Shown: piece after piece, positions 25,530 to 35,157 of the stretch
Position numbering within the stretch: position 1 is the stretch's first letter
How the letters are laid out: each line of letters opens with the position of its first letter
Source: Sutterella faecalis
Lineage (GTDB): Bacteria > Pseudomonadota > Gammaproteobacteria > Burkholderiales > Burkholderiaceae_F
Length of the DNA: 64,000 nucleotides
Assembly: GCF_006337085.1 (NCBI RefSeq)
Contig: NZ_CP040882.1
Location: 2,232,001-2,296,000, forward strand
Direction of reading: 5' to 3'
Translations under genes and position numbers: made by a program
The notes under the pieces: model-generated
The model's input: only the letters and a program-made list of their open reading frames with translations
Databases searched by the model: none
Told to the model about the DNA's origin: nothing

Positions 25530-26437
25530 TGCACGACATGAAGAAGATCGGCGTATTCGTCAAGCCTACGGAAAGTCTTTGCGTTCCCCTTGAGCATATT
25601 GTCAAGGTGCTCTCTTCTCAGGGGTATGAAGTCCTGCTTGAAGAGCGTGCGGCTCAAACACTTGAAGGCCGGATGGCGTTTAGGGGACATGCGCGCAGAG
25701 AGCTCGGCGAACTTTGCGACGCGGCAGTTGTGCTTGGCGGAGACGGGACGATACTCGGGGTCGCGAGAGAGATCGCGGGCTGCGAATGTCCGCTCATCGG
25801 CGTTAATGCCGGGCGTCTCGGCTTTATTACCGACGTTGTGCTCGAGGACGTGGATACGGTGCTCCCGGCCATGCTTCGAGGGGAATGTTCGTCCGATCGC
25901 AGGCATCTCCTCGAGGGCGTTGTGCTTCGCAACGGAAAAGAGATTTGCCGCAATTCCGCAGTCAACGACATAGGCTTCAGCCATGGCCGTGCCGGCGGCA
26001 TGGTGGATTTCATCATTTATGTAGACGGACGCCAGATGAGCAGTCAGTCTGCTGACGGCATTATTTGCTCGACTTCAACGGGATCCACGGCTTATGCGCT
26101 TGCTGCGGGCGGTCCTATTCTCCATCCTTCGCTTGAAGCCGTGCAGCTGGTGCCGGTTGCTCCGCATACGCTTTCGAACCGTCCGATTGTGCTCCCGGCC
26201 AATCTCAAAATCGAAATTGAGCTCGTGAGCGCCAGAGATGCTGTTGCCTATTTCGATATGCAGGAATTCTGCGACGTCATCCCGGGCGATGTGCTGAGGA
26301 TCGAACAGTCATCGCGCACGATTGAAATTCTTCACCCGCTCAATTACGACTATTTCGAGCTGCTCCGCCGCAAGCTCAAGTGGAATTTCTCGCCGGCGAG
26401 CGTGCATAGGAAGGACTCTGCGGACCCTGCTCAGTAA
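25529..26437 (+). CDS. nadK: NAD kinase
   Basis: Phosphorylates NAD to NADP. 302 residues with the diagnostic GGDGTILGVAR (about 69-79), NAGRLGFITDV, the NDIGFSHGRAGGMVDF region and ADGIICSTSTGSTAYALAAGG. ATG 25529 overlaps the previous stop; ATG 25538 is an equally plausible start. Usually adjacent to recN in proteobacteria, as here, 27 nt downstream. Confidence 0.95.
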   Translation: MHDMKKIGVFVKPTESLCVPLEHIVKVLSSQGYEVLLEERAAQTLEGRMAFRGHARRELGELCDAAVVLGGDGTILGVAREIAGCECPLIGVNAGRLGFITDVVLEDVDTVLPAMLRGECSSDRRHLLEGVVLRNGKEICRNSAVNDIGFSHGRAGGMVDFIIYVDGRQMSSQSADGIICSTSTGSTAYALAAGGPILHPSLEAVQLVPVAPHTLSNRPIVLPANLKIEIELVSARDAVAYFDMQEFCDVIPGDVLRIEQSSRTIEILHPLNYDYFELLRRKLKWNFSPASVHRKDSADPAQ

Positions 26438-26464
26438 TCTCTTTTTCGGCCTGAGGGGCCCTTC

Positions 26465-28126
26465 ATGCTCACAACGCTCAATCTCAAGGATTTCGTCATT
26501 GTTGATCAGCTTTCGCTTGATCTCTCTTCAGGCTTTACGGTGCTGACCGGCGAGACCGGTGCCGGCAAATCGATTCTGATTGACGCCATACAGCTCATCA
26601 GAGGCGGTCGAGGCGATGCGGATCTGGTGAGGCAGGGCTGTGAGCGAGCAAACATCATTGCGGAATTTTCCCTGGGTGATGCGTCCCGTCATTGGCTTGA
26701 GGAAAACGATCTTCTTGAAACCGGCGCGGGGAGTGTTCTGGTGCGTCGCGCCATTGACCGCAATGGGCGCTCCCGCGCATGGATTAACGGTATTTCCGTG
26801 ACGCTCTCGCAGCTCAGGGAACTCGGGGATACGCTTGCCGACATCCAAGGGCAGCATGCGCACCAGCTCCTCCTGAAGCCTCAATGCCAGCTGAAGCTTC
26901 TGGACGCATACGCCGAGGATGCGGCGATTCTCGGCGAAGTTAAAAATGCGCATGCAGAGTGGAGCGCGGCTGCGCGCAGATTGGCAGAGGCCACTTCAGG
27001 GGCGGATATCCGTACCGCAAGGATTGAGCAGCTCAACTGGCTCCTTGAGGACCTGGATGCGCTTTCGCCTAAGAAGGGGGAATGGGAAGAACTCAATCAG
27101 GAACATTCACGGCTCGCACATGCCGTTTCCATTACAGAAGGGCTTAATGAGTCGATTGAATGGCTGACGCAGGGGGAAAATGCTGCGGGAGACCTGGTGA
27201 CAAAGGCTCAGATGCGGGTTGACTCGCTTTCCGAATATGATGAGCGGCTCAAAAATATCAGCGAAACGCTGACGACTGCGGCCGAACTCATTGACGATGC
27301 TGCAGGCGACCTTGAGAACATCCTCGACCGTACGGATACGGATGGCGCGCGGTTTGAAAAGGTCGACAGGCGCGTGTCGCGCTACTTCAACCTGGCAAGG
27401 AAATACCGAACGGAACCCGAAGCGCTCTTCGAGTTGGAAGCCGAGAGCAGGAAGCGTCTGGAGGAGCTTAAGGGCGAAGAAAATCTTGAAGCGCTCCAGA
27501 AGGCTGAAGCGCTGGCGCGCAAAGCATACGATGCCAAGGCGAAGCTTCTTACCCAGGCGCGTCGCAGTGCAGCAGAGAAGTTTGCCCGGGCCGTTACAGA
27601 GGAAATGCAGCATCTTTCCATGAAGGGCGGCCGCTTTGAGGTGGCGTTGGAAGCGTGTGCGCCTTCAGAGCATGGCTCGGAAAAATGCGAATTTCTTATG
27701 GCCGGACACCCGGGGGTAGATGTGAGTCCGCTCGCCAAAGTTGCGTCCGGCGGCGAGCTTTCACGTATCGGACTCGCTATCTTTACGCTTTCCTCGCGCA
27801 ATACCACAGTTCCAACGCTCATTTTCGACGAGGTGGACAGCGGCGTCGGCGGCGCAACCGGCGAAGTGGTCGGTCGAATGATGAAGAAGCTCGGGGAATC
27901 GCGTCAGGTGCTCTGCGTGACGCATCTTCCTCAGGTTGCCGCCTGCGGCGACCATCATCTCAAGGTCGAAAAAATATCTGATGGATTTGAGACGGTAAGC
28001 TACCTCAAGGAGCTTTTCGGACAGGCGCGTGTTGATGAGATAGCCCGCATGCTGGGCGGGCTTCTCATTACGCAGAAAACGAAAGTCCTTGCAGAGGAAA
28101 TGGTGAAGTCGGGCGAAGCCTCATGA
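26465..28126 (+). CDS. recN: DNA repair protein RecN
   Basis: SMC-like ATPase of double-strand break repair. Walker A TGETGAGKSILIDA (about 29-42). The coiled-coil arms span about 160-370. The C-terminal ABC signature is ASGGELSRIGLAIF, with Walker B TLIFDEVDSGVGGATGEVVG. 553 residues, normal. Its stop and that of the convergent glycosyltransferase share the hexamer TCATGA (28121-28126), leaving no room for a terminator. Confidence 0.95.
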   Translation: MLTTLNLKDFVIVDQLSLDLSSGFTVLTGETGAGKSILIDAIQLIRGGRGDADLVRQGCERANIIAEFSLGDASRHWLEENDLLETGAGSVLVRRAIDRNGRSRAWINGISVTLSQLRELGDTLADIQGQHAHQLLLKPQCQLKLLDAYAEDAAILGEVKNAHAEWSAAARRLAEATSGADIRTARIEQLNWLLEDLDALSPKKGEWEELNQEHSRLAHAVSITEGLNESIEWLTQGENAAGDLVTKAQMRVDSLSEYDERLKNISETLTTAAELIDDAAGDLENILDRTDTDGARFEKVDRRVSRYFNLARKYRTEPEALFELEAESRKRLEELKGEENLEALQKAEALARKAYDAKAKLLTQARRSAAEKFARAVTEEMQHLSMKGGRFEVALEACAPSEHGSEKCEFLMAGHPGVDVSPLAKVASGGELSRIGLAIFTLSSRNTTVPTLIFDEVDSGVGGATGEVVGRMMKKLGESRQVLCVTHLPQVAACGDHHLKVEKISDGFETVSYLKELFGQARVDEIARMLGGLLITQKTKVLAEEMVKSGEAS

Positions 28127-29056
28127 CGCCAGTTTCTTGATGGCTGCCAGCACTTCTTCCAGCGTCGGCCAGGCGCCTTCCTTGCCGAGCACAATGGCCC
28201 TGGGGTTCCAGGGAGCCGTGCGGGAAGGATCCGTGACGCCGATCAGCGTGATCTGAGGAGCGCCGACAGCCGCCGCCACATGACTGAGACCCGAATCGTT
28301 CGCAATAACCATGCGGGAGCGCTTGGCAAGCGCGGCAAGCGTGCCGAGCGTTGTCGGCGGGCAGATCATGGCATCCGGACATGCGGCACGGGCTAAATCT
28401 GCCTCGCGCACTGACGGGAAGACGACGGGTTCAATGCCAAGATCTCTCAACGGTGTGCAGAGCGCATTGAAATGTTCCCAATGCTTCTTTTTGCCGTGAT
28501 GAAGGCCGCGGGCAATAGGTGCAAGAAGCGCAAAATTTTCGGGGATCTTGAGTTCCTGCATCAGATTTCGTGCACCTGCCTCATGGCGCTTCAGCGGCGT
28601 CAGACCGAGAGACGGCGGAACCTTATCCCATGCGGGCTTGATGTCCCATGCTTCAAGAGCTCCGTGAGCCAGAGTGAAAAAGCGTTCGACCTCGTGCATT
28701 TTTCCGGGTTCGGGGACGGACTTGTCGAGGAATAGTCGACGCCAGTCGGTTGGATAACCGGCGCTTTTAATGCCACCCAACGCGTAGAGAAGTGCAGAAC
28801 TTAAGGAATTTGGAAAAAGCAAACCTTTGGGTGCCGTACCGAAGTGCCGCGCAATATTACGGATGCGTGAAAAATCTTCAGTGACGTGACCTTCAATCGG
28901 TTCAAAGCGCCAGCCCGTCCCCGCAAGAAGATCCTCCGCCCAGCGCTTGCCGGTCAGAACTGGTGTGAGGCCACTTGCCTCCAGAAGCCTGAGGCCAGGC
29001 AGTGCCATGCAGCAGTCGCCGACATGATTGGGAAGTCTGCAAAGAATTTGGGTCAT
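28121..29056 (-). CDS. Glycosyltransferase family 9 (heptosyltransferase-like)
   Basis: GT-B enzyme of the ADP-heptose:LPS heptosyltransferase family, adding L-glycero-D-manno-heptose to the inner core at the cytoplasmic face. N-terminal MTQILCRLPNHVGDCCMALP matches the GDxxxALP opening. The ADP-heptose site includes MVIANDSGLSHVAAAVGAPQ and GVTDPSRTAPWNP. 311 residues. Follows the GT4 gene by 13 nt on the same strand. Which heptosyltransferase (WaaC, WaaF or other) cannot be fixed. Confidence 0.85.
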   Translation of the reverse strand: MTQILCRLPNHVGDCCMALPGLRLLEASGLTPVLTGKRWAEDLLAGTGWRFEPIEGHVTEDFSRIRNIARHFGTAPKGLLFPNSLSSALLYALGGIKSAGYPTDWRRLFLDKSVPEPGKMHEVERFFTLAHGALEAWDIKPAWDKVPPSLGLTPLKRHEAGARNLMQELKIPENFALLAPIARGLHHGKKKHWEHFNALCTPLRDLGIEPVVFPSVREADLARAACPDAMICPPTTLGTLAALAKRSRMVIANDSGLSHVAAAVGAPQITLIGVTDPSRTAPWNPRAIVLGKEGAWPTLEEVLAAIKKLAS

Positions 29057-29069
29057 TTCGAAGTGAATC

Positions 29070-30131
29070 TCAAATTAAATGAGCTGCTGTCAGCACTCGC
29101 TTTGCATGCTCATATGGCGTGTACTGAGGGGATACCAACTGAGCAGCATTGCTGAGGCGATGCTTGTTCATGATTGCGTTCTGAATTGCAATGGTAATGC
29201 TGGAATCGGAGCTCGTATCCAGGATAATTTTGCCATCCGGTGCGATCACTTCATTGGAATACACGTTGGGGGTAAGGACAACTGGAGTTCCGGAAAAAAC
29301 GCTTTCGACTGCGACAAGTCCAAAAGCTTCGTAGCGGGAAGCAAGGATCGTATAGTCCACAAGTTTATAGACACGTTCCATATCCTTGCGGAAGCCAATG
29401 TACTTAACGTTCCTTACCTCCTCTACGGGACGCCCGGCGACGAGGAGCGTAACAGGTAGTGCAGTGCTGCTGAAAAAGCGCTGGAGAATGTCCATCCCTT
29501 TGACGTATTGACTGCCCGCAGAGGGAATCAGAAAAACAGTGTGATCTTTAGGAACTCCAAACGCCTCTCTAAAAGATTGAATTTCAGCTGCGGTGGCGGG
29601 TTCTGCATTGAAACGGGTTCCATCAATCGGCGGGTAAACAGTCTGCACCTTCTCTTTAGAGATGCCGTATAGATCACAAATTTCGCGGCTCATGCCATCA
29701 GAATGAGCAATAACGAGTTGACTTTGCTGATAGCACTTTGATTCAAGCGCAATCATTTTTTTGTCGAAAAATGAAGTTTTTTTACCTATGCCTCTTAGGT
29801 AACCAATATGGGTTCCGCCGCAAAACGAAATCGTAGCGCCAGGGTAACGATTGGTCGATAGGATTGCGTCGAATTGCCGATGCTTCATTAATGAATCGAG
29901 GCGAAAGTTGAAATAGTAGTCTCGTAACTTTGTAGGAAGCAACTTGCAGTTGATGACAACGGATTCGAATCGCAGATTTTGGCAGACAGAAGGGTCAATT
30001 TTCTTGGTAAAAATGGTTGGATGAATACCTAGGGAGTTAAGACCTTCTATGAGGTCAAGGATGTAGCGACCCATGCCACCATCCAGACGTATTGACTGGC
30101 AGGCGATTGCAAGCGACAGATCCGATTTCAT
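29070..30131 (-). CDS. Glycosyltransferase family 4
   Basis: GT-B retaining glycosyltransferase (group 1). N-terminal IRLDGGMGRYILDLIEGLNS; nucleotide-sugar site with ILASRYEAFGLVAVESVFSG (about 273-292, the E-x7-E motif) and GTPVVLTPNVYSNEV. 353 residues. Lower GC than its neighbours. It sits with heptosyltransferases and msbA, so LOS outer-core assembly is likely; donor and acceptor are unknown. Confidence 0.85.
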   Translation of the reverse strand: MKSDLSLAIACQSIRLDGGMGRYILDLIEGLNSLGIHPTIFTKKIDPSVCQNLRFESVVINCKLLPTKLRDYYFNFRLDSLMKHRQFDAILSTNRYPGATISFCGGTHIGYLRGIGKKTSFFDKKMIALESKCYQQSQLVIAHSDGMSREICDLYGISKEKVQTVYPPIDGTRFNAEPATAAEIQSFREAFGVPKDHTVFLIPSAGSQYVKGMDILQRFFSSTALPVTLLVAGRPVEEVRNVKYIGFRKDMERVYKLVDYTILASRYEAFGLVAVESVFSGTPVVLTPNVYSNEVIAPDGKIILDTSSDSSITIAIQNAIMNKHRLSNAAQLVSPQYTPYEHAKRVLTAAHLI

Positions 30132-30225
30132 TTTTCTTCGTAAGGAGTGATGGGAGAGTATTTGACTCAGAGGTCTAAGCTGATATAGCTAGTATCATGA
30201 CGCATCTACAAGCATAATCGTCACT

Positions 30226-31986
30226 ATGAAACTTGAAACTACCATACCGATTTTAGGTAACCCTCAGCTCATGAGGCTCTTCCAGTACCTGCCTCCCTAT
30301 AAGGGCTACATAATCGGTGCTGCCGTATGCATGATCCTTGGGGGTGGTGCATCTTCATTGATTGCCCTTGTGCTCGGGAAGCTCACGGACATGGGGTTTT
30401 ATCAACAAGATCCAATTGTTCTTTATCTTGCCCCGCTCGCGCTGATAGGTATTTCGGTTCTTCATGGTGGAACACAATATTTCAGCCAGTTCCTGCTTGT
30501 ACGTGCGTCACAGGGTGTTCTGCTGGAAATTAGAACCCTCATGTTCGATCGAATGCTTAGATGGGGTGACGAGCTCTTTCTTAAATATCGTTGTGGGGAA
30601 GTTCAGGCGAAGTTCATCAATGAAGCGGCTACGGCACTTTCAAGTGCTGCATCAGTGATGACAACGATCATCCGTGACTGCATACAGATTGTCTGTCTCC
30701 TTGCCGTGCTGATCTGGCACAACTGGCTGCTGACGATTGTCACTTTCGTGACAGGTCCGCTTCTTTACCTCATTCTGCGGTGGGTCACCAAGCACATCAA
30801 ACGCTTGACTTCTAGACAGCAGAAAAGTTTTGGCAAGCTGATCGGGACGATTCAGGAAACTTACAACGGTGAGCGCGTTGTAAAGATTTATAACGGCTAT
30901 GAATATGAGCGTCAGCGCTTTCGCGCAGTAAATGAGCTTCTCAAGGATCTGACGCTTAAAACACAACAGATTAAGGCCGCAGGGACTCCGCTGACTCAGC
31001 TTGTATCTATGTGCGGAGTCTCCATTGTTGTTGTGTTCGCTTTGCTCCAGGCTCAGGCTGGGTTGCTGACTATGGGGGAATTCACAACATTCCTCTCTGC
31101 CATGCTTCTCCTGCTCCCCCCCATCAAGCATCTTTCCAATGTGATGGGCTCAACGGCCGCCATGACAGCTGCCGCAGAAAGTCTTTTCAAGATGGTTGAT
31201 GAGATACCGGAGAAAGATGAAGGGACGCAGGACGTTAAGCGCATTCAGGGGGAGGTTATCTTCGATCATGTAGGCTTTACGTATCCAGGTGCAGAAAAGG
31301 CGACAGTTACTAACTTCACCCTGGACGTGAAGCCTGGTGAAATGATCGCTCTTGTGGGGTCATCCGGTGCCGGTAAATCCACGCTCATCAACCTGATTCC
31401 GAGATTTTGGAATCCGACAGAGGGCGAGATTTACTTTGATGGTATTCCGCAGAAGGAACTTACCCTTGAAAGTCTGAGGCGGCAGATTGCTTTGGTGAGT
31501 CAGGATGTTGTGATTTTTGACGATACCATCGCAAACAACATTGCCTACGGTTGCAAAGATTCCGTGACGCGTGAGCAGATAGAGGCCGCGGCAGAAGCTG
31601 CTGCGCTGACGGATTTTCTTAAGACCTTACCCGATGGACTTGACACACAGGTTGGTGCCAACGGCAGCATGCTGTCGGGTGGTCAGCGTCAGCGCCTTTC
31701 CATTGCGCGAGCTTTCCTCAAAAATGCTCCCGTGCTGCTTCTTGACGAAGCCACCAGTGCACTGGATACGGAGAGCGAAAAGCATATTCAGAAGTCGCTC
31801 GATACGCTTCTCAAAGGGCGTACGTCTTTTGTGGTTGCTCATCGACTCTCGACGATCATCAATGCAGACCGCATTGTGGTCATGCGTGACGGCGGCATTG
31901 CCGAGATCGGCAGTCACGAAGAGCTCCTTGAGCGTCAGGGGTTCTACCATCATCTCTACACGATTCAGTTCAGCAGAAGCAGCTGA
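30226..31986 (+). CDS. msbA: Lipid A/LOS flippase ABC transporter MsbA
   Basis: Homodimeric exporter flipping lipid A-core across the inner membrane. 586 residues: six membrane segments in about 20-320, then an ATPase domain with Walker A GSSGAGKSTLINLI (about 382-395), Q-loop ALVSQDVVIFDDTI, signature LSGGQRQRLSIARAF, Walker B VLLLDEATSALD and the switch His in VVAHRLSTI. Essential in most LOS makers. Divergent from the GT4 gene across 94 nt. Confidence 0.93.
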   Translation: MKLETTIPILGNPQLMRLFQYLPPYKGYIIGAAVCMILGGGASSLIALVLGKLTDMGFYQQDPIVLYLAPLALIGISVLHGGTQYFSQFLLVRASQGVLLEIRTLMFDRMLRWGDELFLKYRCGEVQAKFINEAATALSSAASVMTTIIRDCIQIVCLLAVLIWHNWLLTIVTFVTGPLLYLILRWVTKHIKRLTSRQQKSFGKLIGTIQETYNGERVVKIYNGYEYERQRFRAVNELLKDLTLKTQQIKAAGTPLTQLVSMCGVSIVVVFALLQAQAGLLTMGEFTTFLSAMLLLLPPIKHLSNVMGSTAAMTAAAESLFKMVDEIPEKDEGTQDVKRIQGEVIFDHVGFTYPGAEKATVTNFTLDVKPGEMIALVGSSGAGKSTLINLIPRFWNPTEGEIYFDGIPQKELTLESLRRQIALVSQDVVIFDDTIANNIAYGCKDSVTREQIEAAAEAAALTDFLKTLPDGLDTQVGANGSMLSGGQRQRLSIARAFLKNAPVLLLDEATSALDTESEKHIQKSLDTLLKGRTSFVVAHRLSTIINADRIVVMRDGGIAEIGSHEELLERQGFYHHLYTIQFSRSS

Positions 31987-32063
31987 CGAAAAGAACGGGT
32001 AATGTTCGAAGGGCGTGCTTTAAGAGGTGCGCCTTTTTCTTTTACGGGATCCTAGAAAAAATC

Positions 32064-33014
32064 ATGATGCTGACCGGTTTTATATACGGTGTTGCCGCCT
32101 GCGCGCTCTGGGGACTGGTCTACATGATCCCGCTCTGGCTTGCCGCTTATGATCCCCTGTTGATCGCACTGGCGCGCTACACCATCTTCGGAGCCTTGTC
32201 GACGGCTCTGCTCTTCTTCAACCTGCGGTATGTGCGTCAGATGACAGCGGGCGACTGGTGGAGTGCGATCGCTCTGGGAGTCATCGGCAACCTCTTTTTC
32301 TACTGGCTTTTGGCTTCAGCCGTTCAACTAGCCGGTGCTCCAATTGCCGGAGCCTTCACTGCCGTTATTCCCATCAGCGTGGCAATCGTTGCGAATCTCT
32401 CAGCAGCCCGCGTCGGACATGGGGTTGCCTGGGGGAAGCTTGTCCTTCCGCTTTCAGTGGTTGGAGCCGGAATGGTATGTCTCAACTGGACCGAGTTTGC
32501 ATACTTTCTTCAGACATCGTCAGAGCCGCCTTCAGGCTTCTGGCTTGGCGTCTTCTATGCCTTTCTCAGCCTGCTTGTCTGGACCTGGTATCCCTTAAGC
32601 AATGCAGAATGGCTCATTCGGCACCGAGGCAAGATGTCTCCGATGTTCTGGACGGCCGCTCAGGGAGCAGGAGCACTCCCTGCATCACTGGTAGGTCTTA
32701 TCTGGTATGTCTGGAATGATGGCGGAATCATGCATGCACTTGGCGAGACCCCGGAAAAGTTTGCAGCGGGCGTTGTTTTTCTGGGATTGGTCTGCTCATG
32801 GCTCGCGATTTGCTTCTGGAATGCCATGAGTCAGCGCCTGCCGAGGGCGTTGGGCGGACAGATGATTATTTTTGAAACGATCTTTGCCGTCATCTATGCG
32901 CACATCATGCGGGAACAAATGCCGACGGCACTCATGAGCATCGGCATGGTATTGCTCCTCGTTGGCGTGTTCATGTCCGTTCGTGTTTTCCAGCACCATT
33001 CAAAGAACATTTGA
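32064..33014 (+). CDS. DMT-superfamily (EamA) transporter
   Basis: About ten hydrophobic segments in two EamA halves, 316 residues. Opens with GFIYGVAACALWGLVYMIPL; the second half includes GQMIIFETIFAVIYAHIMRE and ends LMSIGMVLLLVGVFMSV, which are typical of drug/metabolite exporters. The substrate is unknown. It lies 77 nt after msbA and ends 15 nt inside the convergent GT9 gene. Confidence 0.85.
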   Translation: MMLTGFIYGVAACALWGLVYMIPLWLAAYDPLLIALARYTIFGALSTALLFFNLRYVRQMTAGDWWSAIALGVIGNLFFYWLLASAVQLAGAPIAGAFTAVIPISVAIVANLSAARVGHGVAWGKLVLPLSVVGAGMVCLNWTEFAYFLQTSSEPPSGFWLGVFYAFLSLLVWTWYPLSNAEWLIRHRGKMSPMFWTAAQGAGALPASLVGLIWYVWNDGGIMHALGETPEKFAAGVVFLGLVCSWLAICFWNAMSQRLPRALGGQMIIFETIFAVIYAHIMREQMPTALMSIGMVLLLVGVFMSVRVFQHHSKNI

Positions 33015-34064
33015 AAGTACTCTCCAGACCTTTTCGGCTGGAATGCTCTGCATGCAGCGGGAAAGTTCCGGGGGTGTGAAATGCGCGCACAGATGGTTAT
33101 GACTCCGGCAGCCGCCGCAAGGTTCAGGGTTATCTCGACGGACAATGGTGGTGTTGCCAATTGTCTGCAAGTCAAGCTTGTTGTTGAAATTATGCGGAAG
33201 GCCTGATTGAGGGGCTGGTCCCCAGGTTTCCACGGATGTGGGACCAAAAAGCGCAATGCATGGAGTGCCTGTGGCTGCGGCTATATGCGTAGTAGCGGTA
33301 TCTACGCCTACATAAGCCCGCGCTTCCCGGATAGCTCTGCCGGTTTGTCCAAAAGACGCTCTTCCTGCGATAACACAGAGTTTTTCTTGAGGGAGATCTT
33401 CTGTAATTGACTGAATGTATTTTTTTTCAGTTTCGCTAGGGCCACCTGTGAGGCAGATTCCATATCCGGCATTGATGGTTTCCTGCAGCAACTTTTTCCA
33501 ACCTGAAATGGACCAGTTTTTATCCTGATAGCGGGAGCAGGGATGACAGGCAATGTAGGGCCCCAGTCGGGCCAGCTCATTGCGCAGGTCACCGGAGAGT
33601 TCCGCATCAGGCGCTACAGGACGAATAACAGCGTTGGCTCCGATCACGGGTTCAGCGAGCGAGGAAAGAATGTCGAGCATGTGACCAGGAGCCGGTCGCG
33701 TGAAATTTGTAATGAGCATACGAATCCAAAGGTCGGAACTTTTCCCTGCAGTGGGCGGCATGATCTGATGTTTGGCGCTCGCCCAGCAGTAAAGCGTCGC
33801 TCGAGTGTTGTTCATGCGGGACAGCGCCCAGTCATAGCTGTTCCATGACCGGATGTGATCAAGCGCCTGCCGGAATTTATTGGGATGGTGCTCAACGCCG
33901 ATGACGTTGTCGATGGCAGAAATGCCTTCAAGAATTCCTCGATTGTCCTTGAAGGTAAGAAGGTCAACCTGAGCGTCCGGGAGCTTCTCCTTTATCGCCG
34001 GAGCAAGCGCTGCTGCAAGAAGGCAGTCGCCGAGATAACGCAGGGACACGATCAGGATTTTCAT
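33000..34064 (-). CDS. Glycosyltransferase family 9 (heptosyltransferase, WaaQ/WaaF-like)
   Basis: Second heptosyltransferase-family enzyme in the cluster. MKILIVSLRYLGDCLLAAAL is the classic GT9 start and VGVDTATTHIAAATGTPCIALFG the ADP-heptose site (shown in part). C-terminal cysteines in EPCGGCRSHNHLCAHF are typical of the WaaQ-like branch. 354 residues. Follows rfbB closely (2 nt) on the same strand, so the two are probably cotranscribed. Confidence 0.87.
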   Translation of the reverse strand: MKILIVSLRYLGDCLLAAALAPAIKEKLPDAQVDLLTFKDNRGILEGISAIDNVIGVEHHPNKFRQALDHIRSWNSYDWALSRMNNTRATLYCWASAKHQIMPPTAGKSSDLWIRMLITNFTRPAPGHMLDILSSLAEPVIGANAVIRPVAPDAELSGDLRNELARLGPYIACHPCSRYQDKNWSISGWKKLLQETINAGYGICLTGGPSETEKKYIQSITEDLPQEKLCVIAGRASFGQTGRAIREARAYVGVDTATTHIAAATGTPCIALFGPTSVETWGPAPQSGLPHNFNNKLDLQTIGNTTIVRRDNPEPCGGCRSHNHLCAHFTPPELSRCMQSIPAEKVWRVLSNVL

Positions 34065-34066
34065 TT

Positions 34067-35080
34067 TTATGGTTCCTTACCTTGCAGGGAGAAGTGAGCA
34101 AGATACCAGTGAAGCGTGGCATCCAGGCCAGTGGAGAACTCTACCAATGGCTTCCAGCCGAGCGCCCGGCGAAGCTTTCCGGCATTGAGTCCATATCGAA
34201 CATCATGGCCCGGACGATCGGAGACATGCCGGATGAGTTCAGCATAAGACCCCTGAGGGCTGGGCTTCAGCTCGTCAAGGCGAGTGCAGATGCGCTCGAT
34301 GTATTCGAGATTCGTGCGTTCGTTGCTTGCGCCCACGTTGTAGATTTCCCCCGGGATTCCTTTTTCGAGAATCAGCGTGATTGCACGACAGAAGTCTGAA
34401 ACATGGATCCAGTCGCGGATCTGAAGGCCGCTTCCGTAAACGGGTATCGGTTCGCCGGAGAGCGCTTTTTTAATCACGCTGGGCGTGAGCTTCTCGGGGT
34501 ACTGACGCGGCCCATAGTTGTTCGTGCAGCGTACGGTGATGACGGGCATCCCATATGTCCGGGCATAGGCGCGGCCGAGCTGGTCCTGCGCAGCCTTGCT
34601 GGCCGAATAGGGGCTGCTCGGGTCAAAAGGCGTTTCTTCAACGGCGGGCGGAGCTTCCTTCGTCAGGAATCCATAGACCTCATCCGTTGAAATGTTGATG
34701 AAGCGGAAAGCGGTGCGCTCATCCTCGCTCAATGAATCTTTGTAGCGGCGGGCGGCTTCAAGGAGCGTGGCCGTACCGAGCACATTGGTTTCAATGAAGA
34801 TCTTTGGGCCGGAAATCGAGCGGTCCACGTGACTTTCCGCCGCAAAGTGAATAACGGCTCTTGGATGAAAGCGGTCGAAAGCTTCAGCAACTGCATCAGT
34901 GTCGGCAACATTCCCGAGGACAAAGCGGTAGCGCGGGTCGCCTTTGACAGAATTCAGGTTCTCAAGATTCCCGGCGTAGGTGAGCGCATCAAAGTTCACC
35001 ACAGGCTCCTGATGATGCTGAAGCCACTCGAGAATGAAGTTTGAGCCGATAAAGCCGGCTCCGCCGGTAATGAGGATCAT
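34067..35080 (-). CDS. rfbB: dTDP-glucose 4,6-dehydratase
   Basis: Extended SDR converting dTDP-glucose to dTDP-4-keto-6-deoxyglucose. ITGGAGFIGSNFILEW binds NAD (about 4-19). Catalytic region NISTDEVYGFL and the Tyr-Lys pair in YSASKAAQDQLGRAY; substrate site NNYGPRQYPEK. 337 residues from ATG 35080. No rfbA, rfbC or rfbD is in the window, so the rest of a deoxysugar pathway, if any, is elsewhere. Confidence 0.93.
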   Translation of the reverse strand: MILITGGAGFIGSNFILEWLQHHQEPVVNFDALTYAGNLENLNSVKGDPRYRFVLGNVADTDAVAEAFDRFHPRAVIHFAAESHVDRSISGPKIFIETNVLGTATLLEAARRYKDSLSEDERTAFRFINISTDEVYGFLTKEAPPAVEETPFDPSSPYSASKAAQDQLGRAYARTYGMPVITVRCTNNYGPRQYPEKLTPSVIKKALSGEPIPVYGSGLQIRDWIHVSDFCRAITLILEKGIPGEIYNVGASNERTNLEYIERICTRLDELKPSPQGSYAELIRHVSDRPGHDVRYGLNAGKLRRALGWKPLVEFSTGLDATLHWYLAHFSLQGKEP

Positions 35081-35157
35081 GCAGGATGTCGGGCGCCTAT
35101 AGAATGAGCGCAACAGTGAAAATCAAGGGGCGCTTCTATTAAAGCGCTGGAGAATAC

